Shown here: piece after piece, positions 26,563 to 34,765 of the stretch
Position numbering within the stretch: position 1 is the first letter of the stretch
Layout of the letters: each line of letters starts with the position of its first letter
NCBI RefSeq assembly: GCF_025567415.1
Contig: NZ_JAOQJV010000009.1
Location: 35,690-99,689 of the forward strand
DNA length: 64,000 bases
Direction of reading: 5' to 3'
From: Claveliimonas ammoniilytica
GTDB lineage: Bacteria; Bacillota; Clostridia; Lachnospirales; Lachnospiraceae
The notes under the pieces: generated by a model
The model's database searches: none
Told to the model about the DNA's origin: nothing
What the model saw: the letters and a program-made list of their open reading frames with translations, nothing else
Position numbers and translations under genes: made by a program

Positions 26563-27426
26563 ATGGCAAAGAAACGGAGAAGAAGGAGAAAAAAGAATCA
26601 CAGAGTGTATGCATTAGTAACGCTGGTTCTGGCAATTGCGATCATAGTGATCGGGTTTGGACTTTTGTTCTATGTACAGAAGATTGAAGTAAGCGGTAAT
26701 GATTATACAGAAAATGAGGTGATCACAGAATCGATGCAGAAGGATACGCTGTCATTCAATTCAGTTTATCTGCTGGTAAAATATCGCTTTCTGAAGCATG
26801 ATACACCGAAGAGTCTGGATTCTATGAAGGTAAGTCTGAAGAGTCCATGGACAGTAAAAGTAACGGTAAAGGAAAAAACGATTATCGGATATTTAGATGA
26901 AGGCAGTGAGTATGCGTACTTTGACAAAGATGGAAAGATTGTGCATAAGAGTACGGAACTCAGAGATGGCGTGCCTGGGATTGAAGGCATAGATGCCAGC
27001 AGCACCAAGCTGTATCAGAAAATAAAAGTAAAGAGTAATAAGCTCCTGCAGGCAATTCTTAATGTGGCTGTGGAAGTGAAGAATTATAATTTGAAACCGG
27101 ATCGGATTGTGTATGAGGATGATGGGATTAATCTATACTTTGGCGATATCTGTGTACAGCTTGGTACAGATATTACGACAGAGAAGATGGCGCAGATCTC
27201 ACCGATCATCGCAAAACTCGAGGGTAAGAGCGGTGTGCTTCATCTGGAGCATTACGAGAATGATTCCAATGTGATCACGTTCTCTGAGGAAGAGGCAGAT
27301 GAGTCATCAGAAGATGATACGACATCAGAAGACGATGCAACATTAGAAGACGATACAACATCAGAAGATTCACTGGATGACAGTTATGACACATCAGACT
27401 TTCAGGGAACTTATTATGGAGAATAG
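26563..27426 (+). CDS. ftsQ: Cell division protein FtsQ/DivIB
   Basis: 287 residues. Bitopic division protein that bridges FtsL, DivIC and the septal synthases. A basic N-terminus (KKRRRRRKKNHR) precedes one membrane helix (about 17-38), then a POTRA-like domain starting KIEVSGNDYTENEVITES and a beta domain (to about 245). The C-terminal tail is a Ser/Asp/Glu repeat (SEDDTTSEDDATLEDD). GGAGGAG lies about 6 bases before the ATG. Last gene of the dcw run before ftsZ. Confidence 0.92.
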   Translation: MAKKRRRRRKKNHRVYALVTLVLAIAIIVIGFGLLFYVQKIEVSGNDYTENEVITESMQKDTLSFNSVYLLVKYRFLKHDTPKSLDSMKVSLKSPWTVKVTVKEKTIIGYLDEGSEYAYFDKDGKIVHKSTELRDGVPGIEGIDASSTKLYQKIKVKSNKLLQAILNVAVEVKNYNLKPDRIVYEDDGINLYFGDICVQLGTDITTEKMAQISPIIAKLEGKSGVLHLEHYENDSNVITFSEEEADESSEDDTTSEDDATLEDDTTSEDSLDDSYDTSDFQGTYYGE

Positions 27427-27459
27427 TTGTGAATATTATGAAAAATCGGTAAATTCCTA

Positions 27460-27488
27460 TTGATATTTTGCCAAAAAGCTTATATTAT
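27460..27488 (+). promoter_or_regulatory. Sigma-A promoter of ftsZ
   Basis: TTGATA (27460-27465), 17-bp spacer, TATTAT (27483-27488). An overlapping TATAAT at 27486 has a 20-bp spacer. Confidence 0.6.
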
Positions 27489-27588
27489 AATACTATATAT
27501 GGCAGAGTCTGTGTGCATCTGATGTATCAGACATGGTCGATATGGGATGTATATTTATATAATAAGGATGACGAAGGAGGAGAAACTC

Positions 27589-28824
27589 TTGCTGGAAATT
27601 AAGACAAACGAATCAGAAGCAGCGGCAAAGATAATTGTTGTAGGTGTCGGCGGCGGCGGTAACAACGCTGTGAACCGTATGATCGACGAGCAGATTGCCG
27701 GTGTTGAATTTATAGCTGTTAATACAGATAAGCAGGCACTTCAGTTGTGCAAGGCTCCGACACTGATGCAGGTTGGAGATAAGATTACAAAAGGACTTGG
27801 CGCTGGTGCCAGACCGGAGATTGGTGAAAAAGCTGCTGAGGAAAGTGCAGAAGAGATTTCGGCAGCACTGAAAGGTGCGGACATGGTATTTGTTACCTGT
27901 GGTATGGGTGGCGGTACCGGTACAGGAGCCACACCGGTAATCGCACGTATTGCCAAGGAGCAGGGTGCACTTACTGTTGGTGTTGTAACCAAGCCTTTCC
28001 GTTTTGAGTCTAAGACTCGTATGAACAATGCCCTTGCTGGTATTGAGAAGTTAAAAGAAAGTGTAGATACGCTAATTGTCATTCCAAATGACAAGCTGCT
28101 TGATATTGTAGACAGACGGACAACCATGCCAGAAGCTTTGAAGAAGGCTGACGAGGTATTGCAGCAGGGTATTCAGGGTATCACAGACCTGATCAATGTA
28201 CCATCACTGATCAACCTCGACTTCGCTGATGTACAGACTGTTATGACAGATAAGGGCATTGCTCATATCGGTATCGGTCAGGGACGCGGCGATGATAAGG
28301 CTCTGGAAGCTGTTAAGCAGGCTGTTGCCAGTCCGCTTCTTGAGACTACGATCGCGGGTGCATCTCATGTTATCATCAATATTTCCGGTGATATCACTCT
28401 TATGGATGCAGCAGATGCAGCTGAATATGTTCAGGAACTTGCAGGTGAAGAGGCTAATATTATCTTTGGTGCTATGTACGATGATTCAAGAGCTGATGAA
28501 GCTACAATCACAGTTATTGCTACAGGCTTACATAATGTAGGCGGCACAACCTCTAAATTAAAATCCAGACTGGAAGGCGTACAGCGTCAGGGTATGGTTC
28601 CACCGGCATCTTCTTATGAGAGACAGTCATATACTGAGAGACCGACTTACGCATCACATGCAGCTAAGCAGGATATGGGAGCTGCACCGACTTCTAACGG
28701 TGGTACAACAGCAGTTCCAAGAAGAACAGTAGGCGGTACATCACCGACACTGGATACACCGAAGATCCCGACTGCTAAGGTGAAAGAGCAGTCCATTAAG
28801 ATTCCGGATTTCTTCAAAAAATAA
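27589..28824 (+). CDS. ftsZ: Cell division protein FtsZ
   Basis: 411 residues. Tubulin-like GTPase that forms the division ring. IIVVGVGGGGNNAVNRM is the N-terminal nucleotide-binding strand (the usual VGGAGNN reads VGGGGNN here), GMGGGTGTGATPV is the tubulin signature, and NTDKQAL and FPNDKLL-type loops are present. The C-terminal peptide KIPDFFKK would bind FtsA or SepF. I chose TTG 27589 (M-LEIKTNESEA) because AAGGAGG ends 8 bases upstream; the in-frame ATG 27568 precedes that site. Confidence 0.97.
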   Translation: MLEIKTNESEAAAKIIVVGVGGGGNNAVNRMIDEQIAGVEFIAVNTDKQALQLCKAPTLMQVGDKITKGLGAGARPEIGEKAAEESAEEISAALKGADMVFVTCGMGGGTGTGATPVIARIAKEQGALTVGVVTKPFRFESKTRMNNALAGIEKLKESVDTLIVIPNDKLLDIVDRRTTMPEALKKADEVLQQGIQGITDLINVPSLINLDFADVQTVMTDKGIAHIGIGQGRGDDKALEAVKQAVASPLLETTIAGASHVIINISGDITLMDAADAAEYVQELAGEEANIIFGAMYDDSRADEATITVIATGLHNVGGTTSKLKSRLEGVQRQGMVPPASSYERQSYTERPTYASHAAKQDMGAAPTSNGGTTAVPRRTVGGTSPTLDTPKIPTAKVKEQSIKIPDFFKK

Positions 28825-28843
28825 TTAATATTGACACGATTCG

Positions 28844-28896
28844 AAGAACCGTTGTAACGGCAGATGTTTTATTCTGCAATTACAGCGGTTCTTTTA
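28844..28896 (+). terminator. Intrinsic terminator of ftsZ
   Basis: AAGAACCG (28844-28851) pairs with CGGTTCTT (28886-28893), with inner GTAA/TTAC and GCAGA/TCTGC stems; TTTT follows. Confidence 0.85.
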
Positions 28897-28965
28897 CGTA
28901 ATAGTCATTATTGCAACAAAAAAAGGAAAGAATCTTGGCAGTAAAAATGTTATGCGTCTGTTCTG

Positions 28966-29001
28966 TTTTTGACAAAATATTTATCTCTCGTTCTTTATAA
29001 T
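28966..29001 (+). promoter_or_regulatory. Spo0A-type promoter of the spoIIG operon
   Basis: TTGACA (28969-28974) and TATAAT (28996-29001) are separated by 21 bp. TTTTTGACAAA (28966-28976) matches the reverse of the 0A box TTTGTCGAAAA in 10 of 11 positions and covers the -35. In Bacillus subtilis the spoIIG promoter has a 22-bp spacer and needs Spo0A bound at the -35. Confidence 0.7.
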
Positions 29002-29085
29002 AGGTCTTGTTTGATTACCAAATCGATTTAGTATTCAGAAGAAAAAACAGAAAAAAACGAATTATTATTCAAGAGAGGATATCGT

Positions 29086-29859
29086 GTGTATTATGAGCTG
29101 TATATAGACGTATTATTTCTGGAGAATTTCCTGATGGACTACATATTGCTCCTGATCACAAAGCATGTACTGTGTTCTCGCGAGCCTGTCTGGCGGATCT
29201 GTCTGGCAGCACTTGCCGGGGCGCTTGCAACCTGCGTAGTGGTCGCTGTCAGGATACCTTATACGTTTATAAAATATGGACTTTTTTATTTGATTATTCC
29301 TGGAATTATGCTGATAGTGGGATTGAGGATCCGCAAAGGACCGGAGCTTGCAAGGGGAATGATTACTCTGTATATCGGTGGATTCCTGACAGGGGGGATA
29401 TTTTCCTTTCTCGGACAGTATGCACAGGTTGGAAGTCTGTTCTTTGCACTTGCGGTAGCGAGCTATTATCTGGCTTCCGGGGCGCTGAAAATGTTATCAC
29501 TGTTATTTCATTTTGGAGAGATCCACTGTGAAGTACGGCTGGTGTATGGGGAAAGAACGTGTTCGGCAGCGGCTGTGATTGATACAGGAAATCATCTGCG
29601 GGATCCGGTGAGTGGGAAGGCAGTCAGTATTATCACAAGGCATATGGCAGAGAAGCTGATGTCTTTGGAAGAATTGAAAAGTCTGCGCAAGATTGAATAT
29701 CACACCATCGGAAAAGGCAGAGGAATGCTGCCGGTGGTTACCATCGACAGCCTGTGGATCGAAGGAGAAGAGCAGAGCTATGAGAAACCCATGATCGCAG
29801 TAAGTGATGACGCCTCTTTTGGAACGAGATATGACATGATATTAAATCCAGATATATAG
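29086..29859 (+). CDS. spoIIGA: Sigma-E processing peptidase SpoIIGA
   Basis: 257 residues. Membrane aspartic protease that removes the pro-sequence of sigma-E in the mother cell after septation. Five hydrophobic segments occupy about residues 1-135; the catalytic motif IDTGNHLRDP carries Asp166, the expected nucleophilic aspartate. GTG start (MYYELYIDVLFLENF) with AGAGAGGA upstream. The protein is shorter than the roughly 309 residues of the Bacillus enzyme. The sigE start lies 12 bases downstream. Confidence 0.94.
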   Translation: MYYELYIDVLFLENFLMDYILLLITKHVLCSREPVWRICLAALAGALATCVVVAVRIPYTFIKYGLFYLIIPGIMLIVGLRIRKGPELARGMITLYIGGFLTGGIFSFLGQYAQVGSLFFALAVASYYLASGALKMLSLLFHFGEIHCEVRLVYGERTCSAAAVIDTGNHLRDPVSGKAVSIITRHMAEKLMSLEELKSLRKIEYHTIGKGRGMLPVVTIDSLWIEGEEQSYEKPMIAVSDDASFGTRYDMILNPDI

Positions 29860-29871
29860 CAGGAGGGTGTA

Positions 29872-30603
29872 ATGATGAGTATGGCAGCAGGACTTGGATG
29901 GAAGATATTTCCACAGGTGAGAACATTTTTATTTCCGGAAACGAAAGAAGTTTTTTATATTGGTGGTGCCGATATCCTTCCGACACCGTTAAATGCAAGA
30001 GAGGAAGCGGAAGCTATCTCCGGGATTGGCACCGAACGGGAGGAGGAAGTGAAAAAGAAGCTGATTGAGCATAACCTCAGACTTGTCGTATACATAGCTA
30101 AAAAGTTCGATAATACAGGAGTTGGTGTGGAGGATCTGATTTCCATTGGTACGATCGGATTGATCAAGGCGATCAATACCTATGATCCGGAGAAGAAGAT
30201 CAAGCTTGCAACCTATGCATCCAGATGTATTGAAAATGAGATTTTGATGTATCTCAGGAGAAATAATAAGACCAGGCTGGAAGTGTCCATTGATGAGCCG
30301 TTAAATGTGGACTGGGATGGGAATGAATTGCTGTTGTCAGATATACTGGGGACGGAAGAGGATACAATCACCCGGGATCTGGAGCATGAAGCAGAGTGCA
30401 GAGTACTTCTGAAAGCGCTTGGAAGACTGAGCAGAAGGGAGCAGATGATCGTCCGGATGCGCTTCGGGATCGGTACCGGAGACGGGGAGGAAAAGACTCA
30501 GAAAGAGGTGGCGGATATACTTGGGATCTCCCAGTCTTATATCTCAAGACTGGAGAAGAAAATCATGCAGAGATTGCGCAGAGAAATGGTAAAATATGTG
30601 TGA
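29872..30603 (+). CDS. sigE: RNA polymerase sporulation sigma factor sigma-E (pro-form)
   Basis: 243 residues. Mother-cell sigma factor of early sporulation. The first 30 residues form the membrane-associated pro-sequence; the conserved site EVFYIGGADILP (YIGG at 29-32) is where SpoIIGA would cut. Sigma region 2 (NLRLVVYIAKKFDNTG, EDLISIGTIGLIKA, LATYASRCIENEILMYLRR) and region 4 (EKTQKEVADILGISQSYIS) are intact. AGGAGG lies 5 bases before the ATG and coupling to spoIIGA is tight. Confidence 0.97.
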   Translation: MMSMAAGLGWKIFPQVRTFLFPETKEVFYIGGADILPTPLNAREEAEAISGIGTEREEEVKKKLIEHNLRLVVYIAKKFDNTGVGVEDLISIGTIGLIKAINTYDPEKKIKLATYASRCIENEILMYLRRNNKTRLEVSIDEPLNVDWDGNELLLSDILGTEEDTITRDLEHEAECRVLLKALGRLSRREQMIVRMRFGIGTGDGEEKTQKEVADILGISQSYISRLEKKIMQRLRREMVKYV

Positions 30604-30615
30604 ATGTAGTATAAT
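30587..30615 (+). promoter_or_regulatory. Candidate promoter of the beta-CASP gene
   Basis: TATAAT at 30610-30615 with a weak TGGTAA 17 bp upstream inside the end of sigE. Confidence 0.4.
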
Positions 30616-30666
30616 AAACCTAACAATAGAACCGTGACAGATACATAAGAAAAAGGGGATGACGGT

Positions 30667-32274
30667 ATGAAACTTACGTTTATAGGAGCAGCCCATGAAG
30701 TGACTGGAAGCTGTCATTTGCTTCAGGCATGTGGCAGGAATATTCTGATTGACTGTGGTATGGAACAGGGACCGGATCTGTATGAGAATCAGGAGCTTCC
30801 GGTTAATGCGGGTGACATCGATTACGTATTATTGACCCATGCGCACATCGATCATTCCGGTAAGCTTCCTCTGCTGGCAAAAGAAGGATTCCGGGGTGAG
30901 ATCATTACGACATTTGCTACAGCAGATCTGTGTGATATTATGCTGCGTGACAGTGCGCACATCCAGGAATTTGAGGCAGAATGGCGCAACCGAAAGGCAA
31001 GACGAAGCGGTGCAGAGATCTATGAACCAATGTATACCATGGCGGATGCAGATGCAGCGATCCGTCTGCTGGCTCCGTGTGATTATAATCAGAGGATCAC
31101 ACTGTGTGAAGGCATTGAGGTAAGATTTACCGATGTGGGACATTTGCTAGGATCAGCCTGTATTGAGATCTGGATCAATGAGGATGGCGTGTCTAAAAAG
31201 ATTGTATTTTCCGGAGATGTAGGCAATCTGAACCAGCCGATCATCAAAGATCCTCAGTGTGTAAAAGAGACAGATTATGTGGTGATCGAATCTACATACG
31301 GGGACCGGACACACGGAGATAAGATTCCGGATTATGTAGGCGAATTTACCCGTATTTTGAAAGAGACATTTGACAGGGGCGGTAATGTAGTGATCCCATC
31401 CTTTGCCGTAGGAAGGACGCAGGAGATCCTGTATTTTATCCGGGAGATTAAGGAAGAGAACCGGATTCCAGAGTATCCGGATTTTGAAGTTTATGTGGAT
31501 AGTCCACTGGCGATTGAAGCTACCAGAGTGTTCAATAAGAATGTAAAGTCCTGCTTTGACGAGGATGCTATGAAGCTGATCGAACAGGGTATTAACCCAC
31601 TGGTATTTCCGGGATTAAAGACGTCTATCACGAGCGATGACTCTAAGGAGATTAATTTTGATGAGAAGCCGAAGGTTATCATCTCAGCTTCCGGCATGTG
31701 TGATGCAGGACGTATCAGACATCATCTGAAGCACAATCTCTGGCGTAAAGAATGTACCATTTGCTTTGTAGGATATCAGGCAGTGGGAACTCTTGGACGA
31801 AAGCTTGTAGAAGGTGCAGAGTGCGTTAAGATCTTTGGCGAGAGTATTATGGTCAATGCGAAGATTGAATGCCTGCAGGGGATCAGTGGTCACGCAGATA
31901 TGAACGGACTTCTGGCATGGCTGCATGGTTTTGAGAAGAAGCCAGAGAGGATCATGGTTGTACATGGTGAGGATCATGTGACAGACAGCTTTGCAGAGCT
32001 TGCATCCAAAGAGATCGGATGCCCAGCATTTGCACCGTATTCCGGTGGTTGTGTGGATCTGGCGACGAATACAGTGATTACGGCAGGTACACCGGTACCG
32101 AAGAAGGCTGCTGAGAAGCCGGCAAGAGCACGTGCCAATGCTGCATTTGAACGTGTGGTTGCAGCTGCTAAAAGACTGCTGCAGGTGGTTCTTAAGAATG
32201 AAGGACTGGCGAACAAAGATCTGGCCAAATTCGAGACACAGATTCAGAATCTGGCAGACAAATGGGATCGTTAA
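30667..32274 (+). CDS. MBL-fold/beta-CASP RNA-processing-type nuclease
   Basis: 535 residues. Metallo-beta-lactamase-fold protein of the beta-CASP class, related to archaeal and bacterial Ysh1/CPSF-like RNases. Zinc motifs: THAHIDHSG (motif 2), VGHLLGSA (motif 3), FSGDVG (motif 4); the beta-CASP insert has ESTYGDR, SFAVGRTQE and VYVDSPLAI, and SGHADMNGL and VHGEDHV supply late motifs. About 65 C-terminal residues beyond the core form a Lys/Ala-rich tail. It lies between sigE and sigG, which are adjacent in Bacillus. Whether it acts on sporulation RNAs is unknown. Confidence 0.9.
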   Translation: MKLTFIGAAHEVTGSCHLLQACGRNILIDCGMEQGPDLYENQELPVNAGDIDYVLLTHAHIDHSGKLPLLAKEGFRGEIITTFATADLCDIMLRDSAHIQEFEAEWRNRKARRSGAEIYEPMYTMADADAAIRLLAPCDYNQRITLCEGIEVRFTDVGHLLGSACIEIWINEDGVSKKIVFSGDVGNLNQPIIKDPQCVKETDYVVIESTYGDRTHGDKIPDYVGEFTRILKETFDRGGNVVIPSFAVGRTQEILYFIREIKEENRIPEYPDFEVYVDSPLAIEATRVFNKNVKSCFDEDAMKLIEQGINPLVFPGLKTSITSDDSKEINFDEKPKVIISASGMCDAGRIRHHLKHNLWRKECTICFVGYQAVGTLGRKLVEGAECVKIFGESIMVNAKIECLQGISGHADMNGLLAWLHGFEKKPERIMVVHGEDHVTDSFAELASKEIGCPAFAPYSGGCVDLATNTVITAGTPVPKKAAEKPARARANAAFERVVAAAKRLLQVVLKNEGLANKDLAKFETQIQNLADKWDR

Positions 32275-32312
32275 TGTCAAGGACTAAAAATTTTTTTATT
32301 TTCCTCAAGGGA

Positions 32313-32341
32313 GAATAACACCTGACCATATGGAGAGAATT
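32313..32341 (+). promoter_or_regulatory. Candidate forespore (sigma-F/G) promoter of sigG
   Basis: GAATA (32313-32317), 14-bp spacer, GGAGAGAATT (32332-32341), which fits the sigma-F -10 pattern GGnrAnAnT completely. The 120-bp gap before sigG contains no obvious sigma-A promoter. Confidence 0.5.
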
Positions 32342-32394
32342 TCTACTAGATAGAGCTGTGGATACAGCCAATATACATCTGGTGGAGGTTCGTA

Positions 32395-33171
32395 ATGGCA
32401 CAGGGAAAAGTGGAAATATGTGGAGTGAATACAGCAAAGCTTCCTATCCTGAGTAATCAGGAGAAGGAAGCTTTGTTTGCGCGTATCAAGGCAGGGGATG
32501 AAGAGGCGAAAGAACAGTATATTAAGGGAAATCTGAGATTGGTGTTAAGTGTTATCAAACGGTTCGGTAATAGCAATGAAAACCCGGATGATCTGTTTCA
32601 GATCGGATGTATCGGTCTGATCAAGGCAATCAATAATTTTAATACGGAGCTGGATGTGAAATTCAGCACTTATGCTGTCCCGATGATAATAGGGGAAATC
32701 CGAAGATACATGCGGGACAACAACAGCATACGGGTGAGCAGATCGTTACGGGATACGGCATATAAGGCAATCTATGCCAGGGAAACCTATGTGAAGCGTA
32801 ATCAGAAGGAGCCTACGGTGGAAGAAATCGCGCAGGAGATAGGTATCTCAGGTGAGGATATTGTCTATGCGCTGGATGCCATACAGGCACCGATGAGTCT
32901 GCAGGAGCCGGTCTATAATGACGGTGGGGATCCACTGTACGTGATGGATCAGATCAGTGACCGCAAGAACAAAGAAGAAAAATGGGTGGAGAATCTGTCA
33001 CTGGAGGCAGCATTGGATCGCCTTGGAAAGCGGGAACGGTATATCATAGAGCTTCGATTTTTTGAAGGAAAGACACAGATGGAAGTGGCAGATATGATCT
33101 GCATTTCCCAGGCGCAGGTAAGCCGCCTGGAGAAATGTGCCCTCAAAAGTATGCGTCAGTATCTGAGTTAA
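32395..33171 (+). CDS. sigG: RNA polymerase sporulation sigma factor sigma-G
   Basis: 258 residues. Late forespore-specific sigma factor. Typical N-terminus (KVEICGVNTAKLPILSNQEK), region 2 (NLRLVLSVIKRFGNSNENPD, DLFQIGCIGLIKAINNF, KFSTYAVPMIIGEIRRYMRD), region 3 and region 4 (KTQMEVADMICISQAQVSRL). Length matches Bacillus sigma-G (260). GGTGGAGG precedes the ATG. In this genome sigG is separated from sigE by the beta-CASP gene. Confidence 0.97.
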   Translation: MAQGKVEICGVNTAKLPILSNQEKEALFARIKAGDEEAKEQYIKGNLRLVLSVIKRFGNSNENPDDLFQIGCIGLIKAINNFNTELDVKFSTYAVPMIIGEIRRYMRDNNSIRVSRSLRDTAYKAIYARETYVKRNQKEPTVEEIAQEIGISGEDIVYALDAIQAPMSLQEPVYNDGGDPLYVMDQISDRKNKEEKWVENLSLEAALDRLGKRERYIIELRFFEGKTQMEVADMICISQAQVSRLEKCALKSMRQYLS

Positions 33172-33228
33172 TTAGCGGTTGCTTTTTCATTCCTTTCATA
33201 CTATGATAGATACAGAAAGGAGCGGATT

Positions 33229-33879
33229 ATGAAAGCATGCATTTTTGACCTTGACGGAACATTGACAGACACACTTGATTCACTGGTATATTCAGTGAAC
33301 CTGACTTTGCAGGAGATGGGACTTACTGAGATCAGCAGAGACCAGTGCCGAAGATTTGTAGGGAATGGAGCACGGAAGCTGATAGAAGAGGCATTGAATG
33401 CAGCAGGCGATAAAGGAGCGACACGGATTGAAGAGGGAATGCAGGTATATGGCAGAGTCTTCGGGGAGAACTGTACGTACCATGTAGCACCTTATGCAGG
33501 AATCCCGGAAGCATTGGAAGAGCTGAAGGACAGAGGAATAAGGCTTGCAGTGTTGTCGAATAAGCCGCATCAACAGACCCTAGATGTGGTAGAGACCTTT
33601 TTCGGAAAAGAGTTGTTTGATTATGTACAGGGACAGATGGATGGAATTCCGCGCAAACCGGATCCGGCTGGTATCCATTACATTCTTAAGAATATGCAGA
33701 TTCCTGAATCAGAGTGCCTGTATGTGGGAGATTCTGAGGTGGACATTGTCACAGGACGTGCGGCAGGAGTTAAGAGCGTTGGCGTAGAATGGGGCTTCCG
33801 TGACAGGAAGACACTTGAGGCTGCAGGAGCAGAGCATATTATCACTACACCGGATCAGTTATTACAATTCGTATCATAG
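33229..33879 (+). CDS. HAD family hydrolase, phosphoglycolate phosphatase-like
   Basis: 216 residues. HAD subfamily IA phosphatase. Motif I FDLDGTLTDT (Asp7, Asp9), motif II LAVLSNKPH, motif III Lys near RKPDPAG, motif IV YVGDSEVDI. An alpha-helical cap lies between residues 15 and 85. Most similar in pattern to Gph/PgpH-type phosphatases; the substrate cannot be told. It follows sigG by 57 bases and has AGAAAGGAG before its ATG, with a CATACTA motif upstream resembling a sporulation -10. Confidence 0.9.
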   Translation: MKACIFDLDGTLTDTLDSLVYSVNLTLQEMGLTEISRDQCRRFVGNGARKLIEEALNAAGDKGATRIEEGMQVYGRVFGENCTYHVAPYAGIPEALEELKDRGIRLAVLSNKPHQQTLDVVETFFGKELFDYVQGQMDGIPRKPDPAGIHYILKNMQIPESECLYVGDSEVDIVTGRAAGVKSVGVEWGFRDRKTLEAAGAEHIITTPDQLLQFVS

Positions 33880-33900
33880 TCGTGAGGGAGGATAAGAGAT

Positions 33901-34164
33901 ATGTATGAATACGATGAAGAATGTCTGCAGGCGTTTCTGGAACAACAGGGCAAGCTCTTTGATGAGCCGGTAGCTGATACGCTGGAAGAAGCAGAGGCAT
34001 TTCTGGAAGATTGCATGGCAGCAGTTGTGAACAATATCGAAGAAGTTAAGGAATTTCTGGAAGAAGAGGGCATGGATGTAGATGGCATGTCAATGGAAGA
34101 GATTGAGGAAGCCGCAGAAGTATTTGCACTGCCGAGCGGACAGTATCTGATTGTAGAAGGATAG
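33901..34164 (+). CDS. Small acidic protein of unknown function
   Basis: 87 residues, strongly acidic and helix-rich (LEEAEAFLEDCMAAVVNNIE, EEVKEFLEEEGMDVDG, SMEEIEEAAEVF), ending in a beta-like LPSGQYLIVEG. No signal or membrane segment. I do not recognise a characterised family. A GGGAGGA site precedes the ATG, and it follows the HAD gene by 21 bases, so it is probably in the same transcript. A terminator follows. Confidence 0.8.
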   Translation: MYEYDEECLQAFLEQQGKLFDEPVADTLEEAEAFLEDCMAAVVNNIEEVKEFLEEEGMDVDGMSMEEIEEAAEVFALPSGQYLIVEG

Positions 34165-34206
34165 AAGAATCTGAGATAAAAATTGAAAAAGAAGAATAAG
34201 AACTGA

Positions 34207-34237
34207 GAAGCCGCAGCTAATTAGCCGCGGCTTTTTT
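34207..34237 (+). terminator. Intrinsic terminator overlapping the end of the - strand gene
   Basis: AAGCCGC-GCTAA and TTAGC-GCGGCTT form a near-perfect palindrome, followed by TTTTTT. It lies over the last codons of the convergent - strand gene. Confidence 0.82.
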
Positions 34238-34648
34238 CAATGCCTCATCGACAGCATTTATGATTGCCTGAGAGGTATAATGAGTCTCTTCTGTGTACTG
34301 GATATCATCGAGAGACTGGTTGGCGACGATCTGGTCGGCAATCTCCTCAACTGCCGGTTGAAGTAATGGATACATGGCAGAGACTGTCTCATTCAGATTG
34401 GAGAAATGAATGGATGTGATCTCGGTTTCTGAGACGGTTACTTCCAGCGAAAGCGTGGTATCTCCAACCGTCAGATCTGAAGTATAGACGCCTGGATTAT
34501 ATTTGGCTGTTTTGTTATGACTGCCCCGTACTTTAGGCAGAAACATGAAAATAAGCAGCAGGATCAGTACTATGGCTAAGACAGCAAAGATCGCTGTATA
34601 AATGATCTCTTTCATGTGTAAGACAACGATTCTGGTTTTGGAACTCAT
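34217..34648 (-). CDS. Membrane-anchored FMN-binding-domain-like protein
   Basis: 143 residues. One membrane helix (about 15-37, IIYTAIFAVLAIVLILLLIF) followed by an exterior domain that resembles the FMN-binding domain family: NPGVYTSDLTVGDTTLSLEV, then VSETEITSIHF, and ETHYTSQAIINAVDEALK at the end. The usual SGAT flavinylation motif is changed to ETHYTS, so covalent FMN attachment is doubtful. The start is fixed by AGGAGG 5 bases upstream; a longer open frame to 35269 would run antisense through pth. It is divergent from pth. Confidence 0.8.
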   Translation of the reverse strand: MSSKTRIVVLHMKEIIYTAIFAVLAIVLILLLIFMFLPKVRGSHNKTAKYNPGVYTSDLTVGDTTLSLEVTVSETEITSIHFSNLNETVSAMYPLLQPAVEEIADQIVANQSLDDIQYTEETHYTSQAIINAVDEALKKAAAN

Positions 34649-34765
34649 AATGGCCTCCTTATCAGTGGTCCTGGTATTATTTCTATAAATGTATGCAGGG
34701 AGGAAGGGATTTATGCGTGACAAATGGGAGCTTCTCTTGTAGAATAAGGAACGGAGGTAAGAACG

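Noticed and set aside
28969..29001. Ordinary vegetative sigma-A promoter for spoIIGA
   Set aside because: The 21-bp spacer is outside the 16-18 bp range; the Spo0A-dependent type explains it better.
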